This document shows, one piece after another, positions 51,204 to 61,495 of a DNA stretch of 64,000 nt. The notes under the pieces are model-generated. The model was not told the DNA's origin, did not search any database, and saw only the letters and a program-made list of their open reading frames with translations. Positions within the stretch are counted from its first letter, which is position 1. Each line of letters starts with the position of its first letter. Origin of the DNA: Medicago truncatula. Lineage: Eukaryota; Streptophyta; Magnoliopsida; Fabales; Fabaceae. The position numbers were made by a program, and so were the translations under genes. The DNA lies in contig NC_053045.1 in the NCBI RefSeq assembly GCF_003473485.1, forward strand, positions 5,854,501-5,918,500, read 5' to 3'.

Positions 51204-53701
51204 TAAAAACACAGTGTTAGTATGAGAGACAAAATTGTCCAAAATAATCAACCAAAACCATTTCATGCAAAAGAAAAACAAAATGAAGGGTCTATAGTTT
51301 GCATGTGATTGCAACCTTTTAAGACCTGTTGGTTTATAAACTAATTAGGAAGTCCTTAATCATAAATATGGATGAAATTCGTTTTCTAATTAAAAAAAAA
51401 AAAACACAATTTTATAGTAATCATGCATAATAAGATCAACGAATAACGTAATGGTAGGTTTTCTAGCAACAACATCAACCCTAAACATGAGCAATCTCTT
51501 GTTCAAAAAAATTTGTATGAACTTAATGTCTTCTTACGGCTTCTCAGCAAAATTTGACTTTCTTTCCATTAAAGAGTTTTGAAATAAGTCTCTGAAATGT
51601 ACACATTCGTTAGTGACATGGTCAAACATGTTGTCAAATTAAGAGTATTTAAGGTCATGGTTATGTCAAATGTGTAAATGTTATTGTTCATAGGATACAA
51701 TTTTTCTTTTACGGGAATAAAGCTTGGCATTTGTGTAAGGGGAACTATATTTTAATTCTATCATGTCAACCTTATACTCACGAGGACTAGAATCAATATC
51801 AAACATATCATGCATCACGTAATTAGTTCTTTCTTTTTAAAGATCAATTTATTGTTCTTCTCATTCTTTTCTTCCCTTTTATGTTCAATTTGGCAAACTT
51901 TTTCTGCAACTTATGCTAGATCAATCAAATGATGATTAACTTCTTTCTAATGTGGAATTCTAATCCACTATCAGTCATTTTGACTATCTCCATTTCTAAG
52001 ATAGATGTGAAACTCTTAACTCTCATCTGTGTAAGTCTAGCAAAATAATCTTCGACAAATTCAATTATGGGAAGCACAATCACAAATAAATATTGTTTAG
52101 GCACCCTCACATGAAATGAAAAAATTTAAGAAAAAATATTTAGTCAAATCAATTGACATTATTCAATTGTTCTCTTTTATTTTTCTCTTGGTTTTGTGTG
52201 TGTCCAAATATATTTATTTTGGCTTGTGTCCAAGCAAGTATGCCTCAATATGATATAATGAACATGTTTATCTGTCAGAAGGGTGAAATCATTACGTCAT
52301 TGAAGCAAAATACAAATAATGCTTGTGCTTCCCCTAGCCATAAAAATGCCAAGATTGAACAAGCATTACAGTTGAAAATGAGCCAAGTCGAATCGAGATT
52401 ATAAAAGTTTGATCGACTCGTTAAGAATTGGTCCAGTTCAAAACTCGATTCGAGTTTAAAACGAATCATTTTTAGCTCATGTTCGACTTGTTAAAATTTC
52501 ACAAATAATTCAGTTCAACTTATTAGTTTAAGCTCAGTTGTCTAATTAAATTGGTTGTACTATAACATAAAAAAAAAAAAAAAAAAAAAAAATTAGAACC
52601 GGAAATTTCAAAATTTACGAGAGGTCCCACTAGTCCTTGTTTTGCCCATACTAGAATTTTGAGCTAAACAATCCCCGGGAACTTAGGCTATTACATTTCC
52701 CACCATGTGTGTTACTCACGCCCTTTTTTTTCTTTAGAAAATACCATTTGCCCGGCAAATATAATCCGAACTATGTTTCAACAAATTGAACTGTTCTAAA
52801 ATTGCTCATATTTATTCAAAGCCTATGAATATGCAGTTTGGATTATATTTTCCGAAACCTTGAAAAAATGTTCGGTAAATAGAATTTGAAATGTGTTAAA
52901 CCCTCCAGAAGACCATGTTTAGAGGTAAATTGTAGTGTATAAAAAGACACAGATCGAATTATATATAAACCGAACATTTAACATACAGTTTGGATTATAT
53001 TTGCTGAACTAGCTGTGTCAACAGTCAGCACACAAAGGAGGAATATGTGTTCACTAAACCTCTCTGTCATTCATTCAATTGATTTTATTTTATAATAATG
53101 ATCACAATGAAAATACAAGTTTGATCTTAAAATGAACAAAGGAAAAAAAAAATAGTAGAGAAATTATCTATAGACAGAACCAGATCTTTGAAAAAACAAA
53201 GACAGTACTATTGCACTAAAACGTCAGGAGTTCCATTACATGAAGAGTTCCAACCTCAAAAACACTAAAAAAACTTAGTTAAGAGAATTAGCCCCATTAA
53301 AAGGGTCGGGATCAATGCTCATCTCTGTCTGTATCATCCTTAAAATTAACCTTAGTTGTTTTAATTGTACAATCAACTTCTCTTAAGTTTCCAAAAGGAC
53401 CAAGAAAATACAGTTCGGTTTAAAATATAATTTTTGGTCGGTCCGTAGGCAACGAAATGGTTAATTGAACCATAACTTCAGTTCAGTTCGTTCCAAACCA
53501 CAAACGGTTTGGTTTTCTTCAAAAACCGAACCTTATCCACCCCTACCTCTCATATTTTGTACCTTTGTTATGTTAATTATATAGTTAATGTGACATAAAA
53601 CCCAAATTGTATAAAATATAAGTTTTATTACATCTCTAATCAATAACTAAACTGTAACATGCTCCTAAAAAACCCTTAGAATAGACATATTTTTAGGTCC
53701 C
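51204..53701. other. Intergenic with degenerate TE remnants
   Basis: No supported gene. On the - strand at about 51540-51630 a short frame reads DHVTNECVHFRDLFQ, resembling the gag region of gypsy-type elements, but stops surround it. An A-rich tract lies at 52569-52591. At about 53400-53550 CGGTTT/AACCGAACC motifs run up to CCACCCCTAC, like the ends of old plant transposons. Confidence 0.35.
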
Positions 53702-54270
53702 TTGAAAATGACCCAATGTCATGTACAACAGCATAAATTTGCAGGTATTGGATTTGGACCTCCGCTACAGGTACAAGGAACCCTACCTCTTGAAATTCTA
53801 AATATCAAACACGAGTTCCTCGTTCAGATGCCAAGCAATGATAAAATCCTCTGCGTTAACTCCCAAGCTTATCTCTGTGACTGGCTGGCACTGCGGGCTT
53901 TGTTGACCTTCTTGTAAGTAATAAACTTTTGTGCAAAATCAACCAGCCATTTACCTCTTCGCGTATATCTACAATTCATCATAATATTTATATATCAGTA
54001 TATACATAGCTACTAACAATTGTCAGGGTAAACCAAGACTATCCAAAGAGGGGATAAATTTAAGTTCTAAGTTTCCACAAGCCATATTTTGAGTTTCCAC
54101 AAGCTAAGTTACTCTCATAAACTTCCTCGGCTTAATTGGTCATATAGCTTGTGAACCAAGTTCCATTTCTCTTAACAAAACAAAATATCTATTATATCTC
54201 TCCCCTCAACAATAACTATAACTTCTTAACAATCAAAACACATGTTATAACAAATGCAAGACGTATGTTC
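53702..54270. other. Intergenic with one unassigned short frame
   Basis: At 53708-53917 (+) an ATG-led frame of about 70 codons includes KFAGIGFGPPLQVQGTLPLE and ends at TAA-rich sequence after a GTAAG donor-like motif. Its codon composition looks more gene-like than its surroundings and it could be an isolated exon. I do not recognise it. The rest shows nothing. Confidence 0.25.
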
Positions 54271-54274
54271 TTAC

Positions 54275-54369
54275 CTTGTTAGAAGTTTTGGACTTCTTCC
54301 CTTCTTAAAATGTCGAAAAGTGATCCAAACCAGAATGCCAACCAAACTGGACCAGAAGGGCCGCGACAT
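54275..54369 (-). other. Candidate 3' exon of the TNL gene encoding a membrane helix
   Basis: On the - strand an ATG-led frame reads MSRPFWSSLVGILVWITFRH followed by a basic stretch, ending at AAG|GTAAG, a good splice donor. The hydrophobic segment could be a C-terminal membrane anchor. The upstream TNL exon also has a donor-like AAT|GTGAGTGA near its stop (54640s). The acceptor is not clear, so the link to the TNL is only a suggestion. Confidence 0.25.
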
Positions 54370-54473
54370 TAGAACAGCACAGAAAAGGGAAGGAAAGTTG
54401 GTGAGGAGTCCACGGAAAATCTAATAAACCCATAAACAAAGAGAGAAACTCAGGATCCAAAAAATGAGTGTGT

Positions 54474-54476
<3 letters not shown>

Positions 54477-54546
<70 letters not shown>
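54477..54546. repeat. (TA)n microsatellite, ~35 units
   Basis: Uninterrupted TA repeat of about 70 bases, 3' of the TNL fragment. Length may be unreliable in assembly. Confidence 0.95.
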
Positions 54547-54549
<3 letters not shown>

Positions 54550-54636
54550 TAAATTCAAATGAGAGAGGCTTAAATCCAACTTGCAACATAACAAGAAAAG
54601 AAGATAGCTTTTATTGAAGGGAAAATGTGTATCCTA

Positions 54637-55790
54637 TTATTCACTCACATTTTTATCTCCAACAGCATTCTTATCTACATCACCAGAAACAATAACATAC
54701 TTGTCCACTGCATCCCAGTTCTTCTTATTATCATGTACATTTTCGCAACCAGAAACAACATAATTCTTATTTGATTCCATGACATCATCACCAGAAACAA
54801 TAGTATTCTCATTCACTGCATACCAGTGCTTATCATCACTTATATTTTCATTTTGACCAGGACCGGTAACATTGTCATCCGCTGGCACATCAACATTGTC
54901 ACCACCATAAGCACATACGTTATTATCTTCCTCACCATATACATTAACATCCTCTTCTTTTATTGGTTTATCATACAAGAGAGATATTGTAGTCTTCTCA
55001 ACAGTGAAACCCTCCCCAAAAACAACCATAACATTCACTTTGTTAGCAGGTTCTAGATTCGATGTTATGCGCTGCCAATCCACATCCTCAAATGAGGTTA
55101 GTGTATCTCTTTTATAAACCTGAATGGTTCTCTTTGTGTAATTTATGATCAACACACCTTGGCAACCTCCTGATGTTATGTTCTCTGAGGAAGAGTAATA
55201 GACAACGGACAACATCATACTCTTCAGGTTACGCCCCTTCATTTTTGGGAGCTCAAATAGTATGGAACAACCATTGCAACTAACGGTTGACCGATTGGAA
55301 CTCTTGTCACATGTGAGCAAAAATGAATCCCAAGTCCCACCTGCAGTCTATAAAATGAAAAAATATTTAAATATCCTATATATCCCTACTTAAGATATAC
55401 AAAATGATATATATCCTATATATATGATAATCTAAAAAATTATCCCCCCGATTATAGAAATGTAATTTGCTTGTAATTAAATTTTTGACTTAATTTATGT
55501 GCAATTTAATCATCATTTCATAAACTATACTAATGTAAAACGAATTTCAAAAATTTAAGAATAAATTTAGCGCCTGATTCATATTAATGACGAAATAATT
55601 TGTTTGAAAAGTGTAACATCAGCAACCAAAATTCCAGTTTACATTTTTAAAAACTAAATACAATGAAAATATATTCAAACCTGTAAAAGACTGTCGTCAG
55701 AAATATTGGAGACTTGGCATTTTGTACCCATTTGAATTAAGAGAGATTTCAAATATTTCTTTGACCCTGAACTAGGATCTTGACCAAGGT
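54637..55790 (-). pseudogene. TIR-NBS-LRR resistance gene, 3' fragment (C-JID-like domain) cut by a CACTA element
   Basis: Two exons on the - strand. Exon 55790-55681 (KYLKSLLIQMGTKCQVSN...) ends at CAG|GTTTG. Exon 55347-54637 starts after TTATAG and reads TAGGTWDSFLL, VSCNGCSILFELP, KGRNLKSMML, YTKRTIQVYKRD, FEDVDWQRI and KVNVMVVFGEGFTVEKTT. This is the post-LRR beta-rich domain (C-JID) of legume TNLs, which helps effector sensing and NADase activation. It is followed by ~100 acidic residues with a degenerate repeat around VSGD. TIR, NB-ARC and LRR parts are absent: the frame runs into a CACTA terminus at 55791. It is therefore most likely dead, or a 3' remnant. Confidence 0.7.
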
Positions 55791-56112
55791 CACTACAAGA
55801 AATGTTGCATTTTGCCAGGGGCAGAAGCCCTGGCAAAATGCTAAAAGCCTTGGCAAATGGACATTTGCCAGGGATTTTGCCAAGAGCAGAATCACCAATA
55901 AATCTGCTCATTGCAAATGACTCTGCCAGGGCTTTAGCTCCTAGCAAATGCGCTCCTGGCATAGGTCCTGACTCAACTCCTGGCAAACTGTATCTGCATG
56001 ATTGCAGGCTTTTCTGACGCATTCTAGTCAATCTGGTCAATACAGACTTTTGCTGACTGTGTCAGGATCATATGCCAGGGACTGTGCGAGGGGTTAACCC
56101 CTGACAAATTGT
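55791..56112. repeat. CACTA subterminal repeat region
   Basis: Within ~320 bases from the terminus, TTGCCAGGG / CCCTGGCAAA and variants (TTTGCCAGGG, GCCTTGGCAAA, ATGCCAGGGAC, CTCCTGGCAAA) recur about ten times in both orientations, as do transposase-binding motifs near En/Spm ends. The following 56113-56515 is AT-rich, with no gene. Confidence 0.75.
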
Positions 56113-56515
56113 GTACGATTTTTCTTTTAAAAACGTTTTTTATTTGTTAAAAAAAATCAAAATATTAAAATTTAATAATTAAAATAATTGTAAAAAAGAA
56201 TTTAAATTTTATTTTTCAAAAATTAATTAATTAATTAAACGTTTTTAAATTATTTTTTATTTCTTTTTATAAAAATTGTTTTAACAATAACAATTAATGG
56301 AAATTAAAATGATTTTAACAAACAATTTAAATGTAGTTAACAATGAAAAATAAAGCAACATCACACATAAAATATTTTCTAGCATCATTGAAATTAAAAT
56401 TGTACCAACATCACACACAATTAGTATCAAATAGGTAGAAATTGTATTGGGAAGTATAAGAAACTTCCCCAAACATTACAGACCCAAAAAATTTATCATA
56501 AAGGACACACCACCT

Positions 56516-59500
56516 TCAATCATCATCATCATCCACACCATCCTCCTCCTCATCTCTATCGACCGGATAAGGCTCAATATTGGGACTTAAAACCAGCGAG
56601 GGATCTTGAGCCTGTGCTTGCCTAAATTGAGCGAGCTGCTCCTCATAAGATCTTTGGCGGTTGAGCAAATCTTGCACAACAGCCGCTTGAGTCGCCATCT
56701 GCTGCGCGAATTGCTCTTGTGCCAATCTATGAATAAGCTCCCGCATCTCTGGCGTTAGCTCAGGCTGCCGGGAGGATCCTTCACCATGATTGAGCGTAAA
56801 TGTGAGTGTTGATGCAACACTACCCGCCCGATAGTTAGCGGCCAAGTTACCAAGACCATAGAGCTTTCCTTTCTTCTTGTCGCCAACAACTTTTTTCCAA
56901 GTGTGGAAGGTCAAAGAGTGACCAACAGTTGACCCTTCAGAAATAGCCTCAGCAAGTAGCCGGTCATACTCCTCCTGTTCAAATAATAACAAAATAATTA
57001 AGGACACAACTGGAGAGTATTCAATGCGTATGCATCATTCACACCTAGTTTATGCTTTATAGTCCAGTAAATCGACATTAAACAATAACTAGAAGTATCA
57101 TCGTCAACAATAAGGCAAGACAAAGAGGTATGTAATGGAAAAAACCTATGATGCATTAGAGGGACAAAACCTATGGAAAAAAAAAGGTGGAAAATGAAAC
57201 ACAAAACCGGAGTTTGCATGAAATAACCACCATATATTTGATGCTTAGTTTCATTCTTTCTTTCGTGTAACCTTGTTCTGAACACCCCTACTAGAAATCA
57301 CCTAGGATATCTAGCATGTGTGTTAAACTTGGCGTCGGATACATTGAAGTTACAATAAAGAAATATTCTCTGAACAAATCATAGAATTTCTCGCCTATTA
57401 CCTCAGAAATAGTTCCACTAACGTGTACTTTACATAGTCTAGATGCGTCTGCTTCTTCATCACGAGCCATCTTATCGTATAATAACTTGTACAACTGAAA
57501 TAAATAAAAAGGATTGGGGTGAGACAAGATGTCTCAGTGAGTTCCATCTATCCTAGGTTGTAGGCAACCTCAGGGAACCTAGGATCCCCATCTGTTTCTA
57601 ACCTCAACCCATTTTGGGTTTAAACGATTTCATTATGCATAACTGAGCGATCAGGGATAATAAAATCGCCGTTTGAAATACTATTTTGATTATATCATAA
57701 ACATAGTCACCATAATCATAATAATAATCACAAACATAAATCCAATATATCGTATTCTAGTATAGCTTATACTTTGACATACTTATCTGAGTATGTCTTT
57801 GATTCTTTTTTTGATAACAAAAAGTTTCGGCTAACTGAGCCGGAGTTCCGTAGTTCCGTAACTAAAATTCATCATTTCCTATGATTGGCAAAATGCCCAT
57901 AAGATATTGCTTCGTAGCTAATTCATACTAAACATAATTTTCATGTTAATATGAGTATCATTAGTTATACATTTCATTATATGCGTATATATCATATTAT
58001 CTCTTCGTTATGGCGAACGGTAACTATTTCATTATTGTTACTATGAGTCGTACCTCATAGGCTACATTATCTCTTCGTTGTAGCAAACGGAGTTTCACAT
58101 TCATTACTATGAGCCGTTCCTCATAGGCTACATTATCTCTTCGTTGTAGCAAACGGAGTTTCACATTCGTTTCTATGAGTCGTTCCTCATAGGCTACATT
58201 ATCTCTTCGTTGTAGCAAACGGAGATTTTATCAAATTTATTATTATTTCTTTCCTTCTTTCTTTCTTTTTCTATGATCATGTTACTCATTTCAAGTTTTT
58301 TCTACTCATTTCCATTTTTCTGTGATTTTCTATAATTCACTGTGAGCATATTACTCATAGACTGTATTTCAAATCATTACCATAATTATACATATCAATT
58401 GTCTTGATAAAATTTCCCTCCAACAATTATGCTAACATAAACATACTTATTAACATAAAAGAGATTTTAGAATAACTAATAATTGTACCTAGTTCAGAAA
58501 TAATCATTTTACTATCTCATATCTATTCTGTTTCAAATGTATCATTCATATGGCATAGTAGTCATGCTTGCACAAAAGACAAGAAATCATAAAAATGGTC
58601 TAATTATTCATGTTATCTCATTAATCTAACATAATCATAATCCATTCCCAAAGGTGGGTTCTAAGCTAAAGGAACTCACCTTGGCATTAGTCCCGAAATT
58701 ACAAGCATCTTATCCACAATTTGCAGCTTTTGCTAGCTCCAAAACTCCATAGTCCATTTTCCAAAATAGCTTATGTCTTGGCTTATAGGTCTTGCTCTTT
58801 CCGAAACAACTCAACTCATTTGTGACATACTCTTACTTCATCAACCAGCATATACAAAAAATTTCATTCCAGTCCCTGCACCCGAAGTTTATCATTTGCC
58901 AATTTAAGCACCTCCAAAACAGCTTAATTACCATTTAAGCTCTTTTACCATGATTAGAACAGCTTATTCTTTTTCCATTGCTCATATACCAATTCAACAT
59001 ATCCCTCCTAAACTTGTAATCATACCACTCTTGAGTCCCCTAGAGCAAGCTTATATGTGGTTTTCCATGAAATTTGAAAGAGAAATGAAGAATTGGAAAG
59101 TTGAAGGAGGGGGCGGTTTTGAGGAATTAAGAAGGGAGTGAAAAGTTTTGAAGTGTTTTTCTTGCTTAAACCACCTCTAGAAACTTATGTGTACCATTCA
59201 TGTAGTGAATGCATGGTAATTTGATGAAGTTTTGGTGGTTAAGATAGTATAGGGAGGGAACCGAATTCTTAGAGGGAGAAGGGAGAAGAAAATGTTCTAG
59301 AATCAAGAAGAAGAATATGGAAAGTGAGAGAAGAATTAGCTTTGGTCCACTTAAAAAAAATCTTGATTAGCAAGTTTACCATTTTGCCCTTCAAGGGAAA
59401 AGACACAATTATCCTTTGTTAATTTGTAACCCTTTAATTCCTCAAGTCCGTTGGGATGATATGCGAGATATTTACCGAATATCTTCGCTTTTCTCAATAA

Positions 59501-61197
59501 ATATTTAACCCTTTAGAACTTATTTCCGTTCTGACATGCTCAACTAATTCGACAGTTTATTACAAATTTAGCGGGATATTACATGTTCAATGTCCCTAAA
59601 TGACGATATTGGAAGAGCTATTTATGTATTTCCAATAATAACTAGCAAAGTATAAGACCCCACCCGAAAGGTAAGAGTTAGTGAAAGCCACAAGTTTCAG
59701 TTACAAAACTTAAAATTGAACAGGAGTCACACATATCATAAGCACATTCTTCCGGGTCTACCAAGAAAATAAAACACACAATGTGACAAAATATTCTCAT
59801 TACAAGGAACATAGTAATCAGAATGCTCTTTCATTATTGCAAATTTGCTCTTTGACACATAAACATTACATGTACAGAATAATAACATTAAGGCCTAAAA
59901 TGTGACATAATTATCAAAGATTACCTGCACTCTCCTAGCACGGTCGTCACAGTATTGGCCGGACTTATTTTTGTGTGTTTCGTCGTGAATCTCGTTAATA
60001 AACGGATCCCGGCGTAACCTCCGAGTCTATTTGTTAATTAAACATTAAAATTTATGGTCAAATGCATAAATTTAGTAGTATTGATTTAAAACAATCAAAT
60101 TTAAATATGATATGGAAAAATAAATAAAAGTTTATTATTTTTACCAATCGATCAGCATGCTCGCCGTTACTTAAGCAACCGCCAGTGTGAATGCATCCTC
60201 CCTTTTCCGAGGCCCGGTTCGTCTTTGCTTTCTGTGATATTTTCTTGAACTCATCAGACGCCCAATACTTAACCAAGTCAGCAAAGATAGGCGGGCCAAT
60301 CCAATGTGGCTGTTTTTCTGTCTCCTCAAACCGAATACGGGCTCTTCTAAGCAAATCTGAAAAACGGGCAGAAGCTCTGATGTGAAAATTACACCGCATT
60401 ATATCTTGATAAACGGCGTCCCAAGAACACTTGCACTGCATTATAACATATTAAAGAAAATTAGTATACTATAACAATTGTGCATATGAAATAAAATAAA
60501 AATTATGATATAGATTTGAAGTAACCTCAAAGAGCCTAAACCAGCGGTCTTTCTCATTGTCATCCACGTCACCATATTTCTTCCAAAAATGATGATAACA
60601 ATTATGAATTATGTCTCTGATAGCTTCAGCAGCCGGTTTGCACGGCAAAAAGCTGAAACAATAAAAACTCATATGGTGACGTTACTACAACTTAAAATAT
60701 ACATAAAAGAATTGAAATTGAACTATGTAGCTAATACTATAATACTTACGAGTTTCCACTAGGCCTTAAAATGTATCGACCACGAGAATCTTTTGGATAA
60801 TCCGGGAAAACATCATGATACGGCACCAGCTCTCTACCACCATTCATTTGGGTTGCACCATCCTCTTCGACCACATTTTCTTGTTGGGGTTGTGGTGGGT
60901 TTTGTTGTTGTTGGGGAAAGGGTGGGTTTTGTTGTGGAGGGATTTGTTGTTGGGGAAAGAGTGGATTAAGTTGTGGAGGGATTTGTTGTTGTTGGGGAAA
61001 GGGAAGGTTATTTTGTTGATGGGGAAAGGGAAGGTTTTGTGGTGGGACTGAATATGGTGGGAAATGATAGCTAGGAGGTAAGATCCCAAAAGGAGGTATG
61101 GTGCCATAATATCCTGGATGTACTGGAGGCAACATGTAAGTGGGAGGAAGAGCAGAACTCATAGCAGGAGCAGCTACACTAGCCTGGGAGGACCCAG
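56516..61197 (-). CDS. CACTA-associated plant transposase (Transposase_24, Ptta/En-Spm type), 5' incomplete
   Basis: Five exons join in frame on the - strand: 61197-60750, 60652-60526, 60435-60145, 60026-59925 and 56974-56516, with GT/AG borders (for example CTC|GTAAGT, TTTCAG|CT, AATGCAG|TG, GAACAG|GAG). The first visible exon is Pro/Gln-rich (PPFPQQQQNPP) and ends RGRYILRPSG. Next come FWKKYGDVDDNEKDRWFRLFE, then WDAVYQDIMRCNFHIRASAR and HWIGPPIFADLVKYW, then DETHKNKSGQYCDDRARRVQ, then EEYDRLLAEA and HTWKKVVG, with a coiled-coil-prone Gln-rich region and an acidic DDDDD end. This order matches PF03004 proteins, DNA-binding partners of CACTA transposition. The exon carrying the start is missing, and a solo LTR fills the last intron. 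Probably inactive. Confidence 0.7.
57279..59583 (-). mobile_element. Solo LTR, same family as the array LTR, in the intron of the CACTA gene
   Basis: On the - strand it starts TGTAATATCCCGC and ends TAGGGGTGTTCA (two bases changed or lost relative to GTGTTACA). TGTTC flanks both sides at 57274-57278 and 59584-59588. It aligns with the array LTR along its length, including the AGGTGAGTTCCTTTAGCTT block, the minisatellite, the GAACTCACYGAGACAT block and the LYKLLY segment, but lacks the Harbinger, Mutator and hAT insertions. It therefore shows the uninterrupted form. No internal retroelement genes are present. Confidence 0.85.
57999..58225 (-). repeat. LTR minisatellite, 3-4 units of ~65 bp
   Basis: Inverted relative of the array minisatellite. 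Units carry CTCCGTTTGCTACAACGAAG and CTATGAG...CTCATAG on the - strand. One frame happens to read through as a 22-residue repeat (LLQRRDNVAYEERLI); this follows from the unit length and is not taken as a protein. Confidence 0.9.
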
Positions 61198-61199
61198 CT

Positions 61200-61495
61200 A
61201 TAAAATATATCAAAGGCTTTATATCAAGCTTTTTGAGTTGTATTCCTCTTGGTTTACTTTTTATTATTCTTTTAGTGTTATATATCTTTCTCTGTATAGT
61301 TATAAATCAACTTAATCTCTTTTTATTTCGAATGAAACGCTATCACCACAACACCCAACATAACACTATTTTATTCAAATGTATCTTCAAAGTTCCAATA
61401 CATATCATCACGAGAAGTAAACACAAAGAACAACATAAATGTAAACAGAAAACATTGTTTTACAAATTATCACAATGACTTGCGCACTAATGTTA
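61200..61495 (-). other. 3' flank of the inverted RLP gene meeting the truncated CACTA element
   Basis: From 61495 down to about 61320, the - strand matches the 3' flank of the array RLP genes (GTGATGATATGT, ACTTTGAAGA, AATAAAATAG, TTCGAAATAAAAA). From 61197 leftwards it is CACTA gene sequence. The exact junction lies in 61200-61320, where neither is recognisable. Confidence 0.6.

Larger units (their letters stand above)
55791..61250 (-). mobile_element. CACTA (En/Spm) element, one end present, other end lost
   Basis: Starts CACTACAAGAAA, the canonical CACTA terminus, directly inside a TNL exon. The interior has subterminal TTGCCAGGG repeats and a Transposase_24-type gene. I find no matching TTCTTGTAGTG end before the RLP 3' flank begins at about 61.3 kb, so the right end and the 3-bp duplication are missing. 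The TNP2-like transposase (Transposase_21) is not seen either. The right limit given is approximate. Strand follows its gene. Confidence 0.75.

Noticed and set aside
51925..52110. 61-codon - strand frame, considered as a retroelement gag piece
   Set aside because: No diagnostic motif. Only the neighbouring ECVHFRD stretch is suggestive, so no separate gene is called.
58024..58218. Frame encoding a 22-residue tandem repeat
   Set aside because: It is the translation of the LTR minisatellite; the unit length happens to be a multiple of three there but not consistently in the array LTRs.
60844..61107. Overlapping Pro/Gln/Asn-rich frames on both strands near 60.8-61.1 kb
   Set aside because: They are alternative readings of the Pro/Gln-rich exon of the Transposase_24-type gene, which alone joins in frame to the downstream exons.
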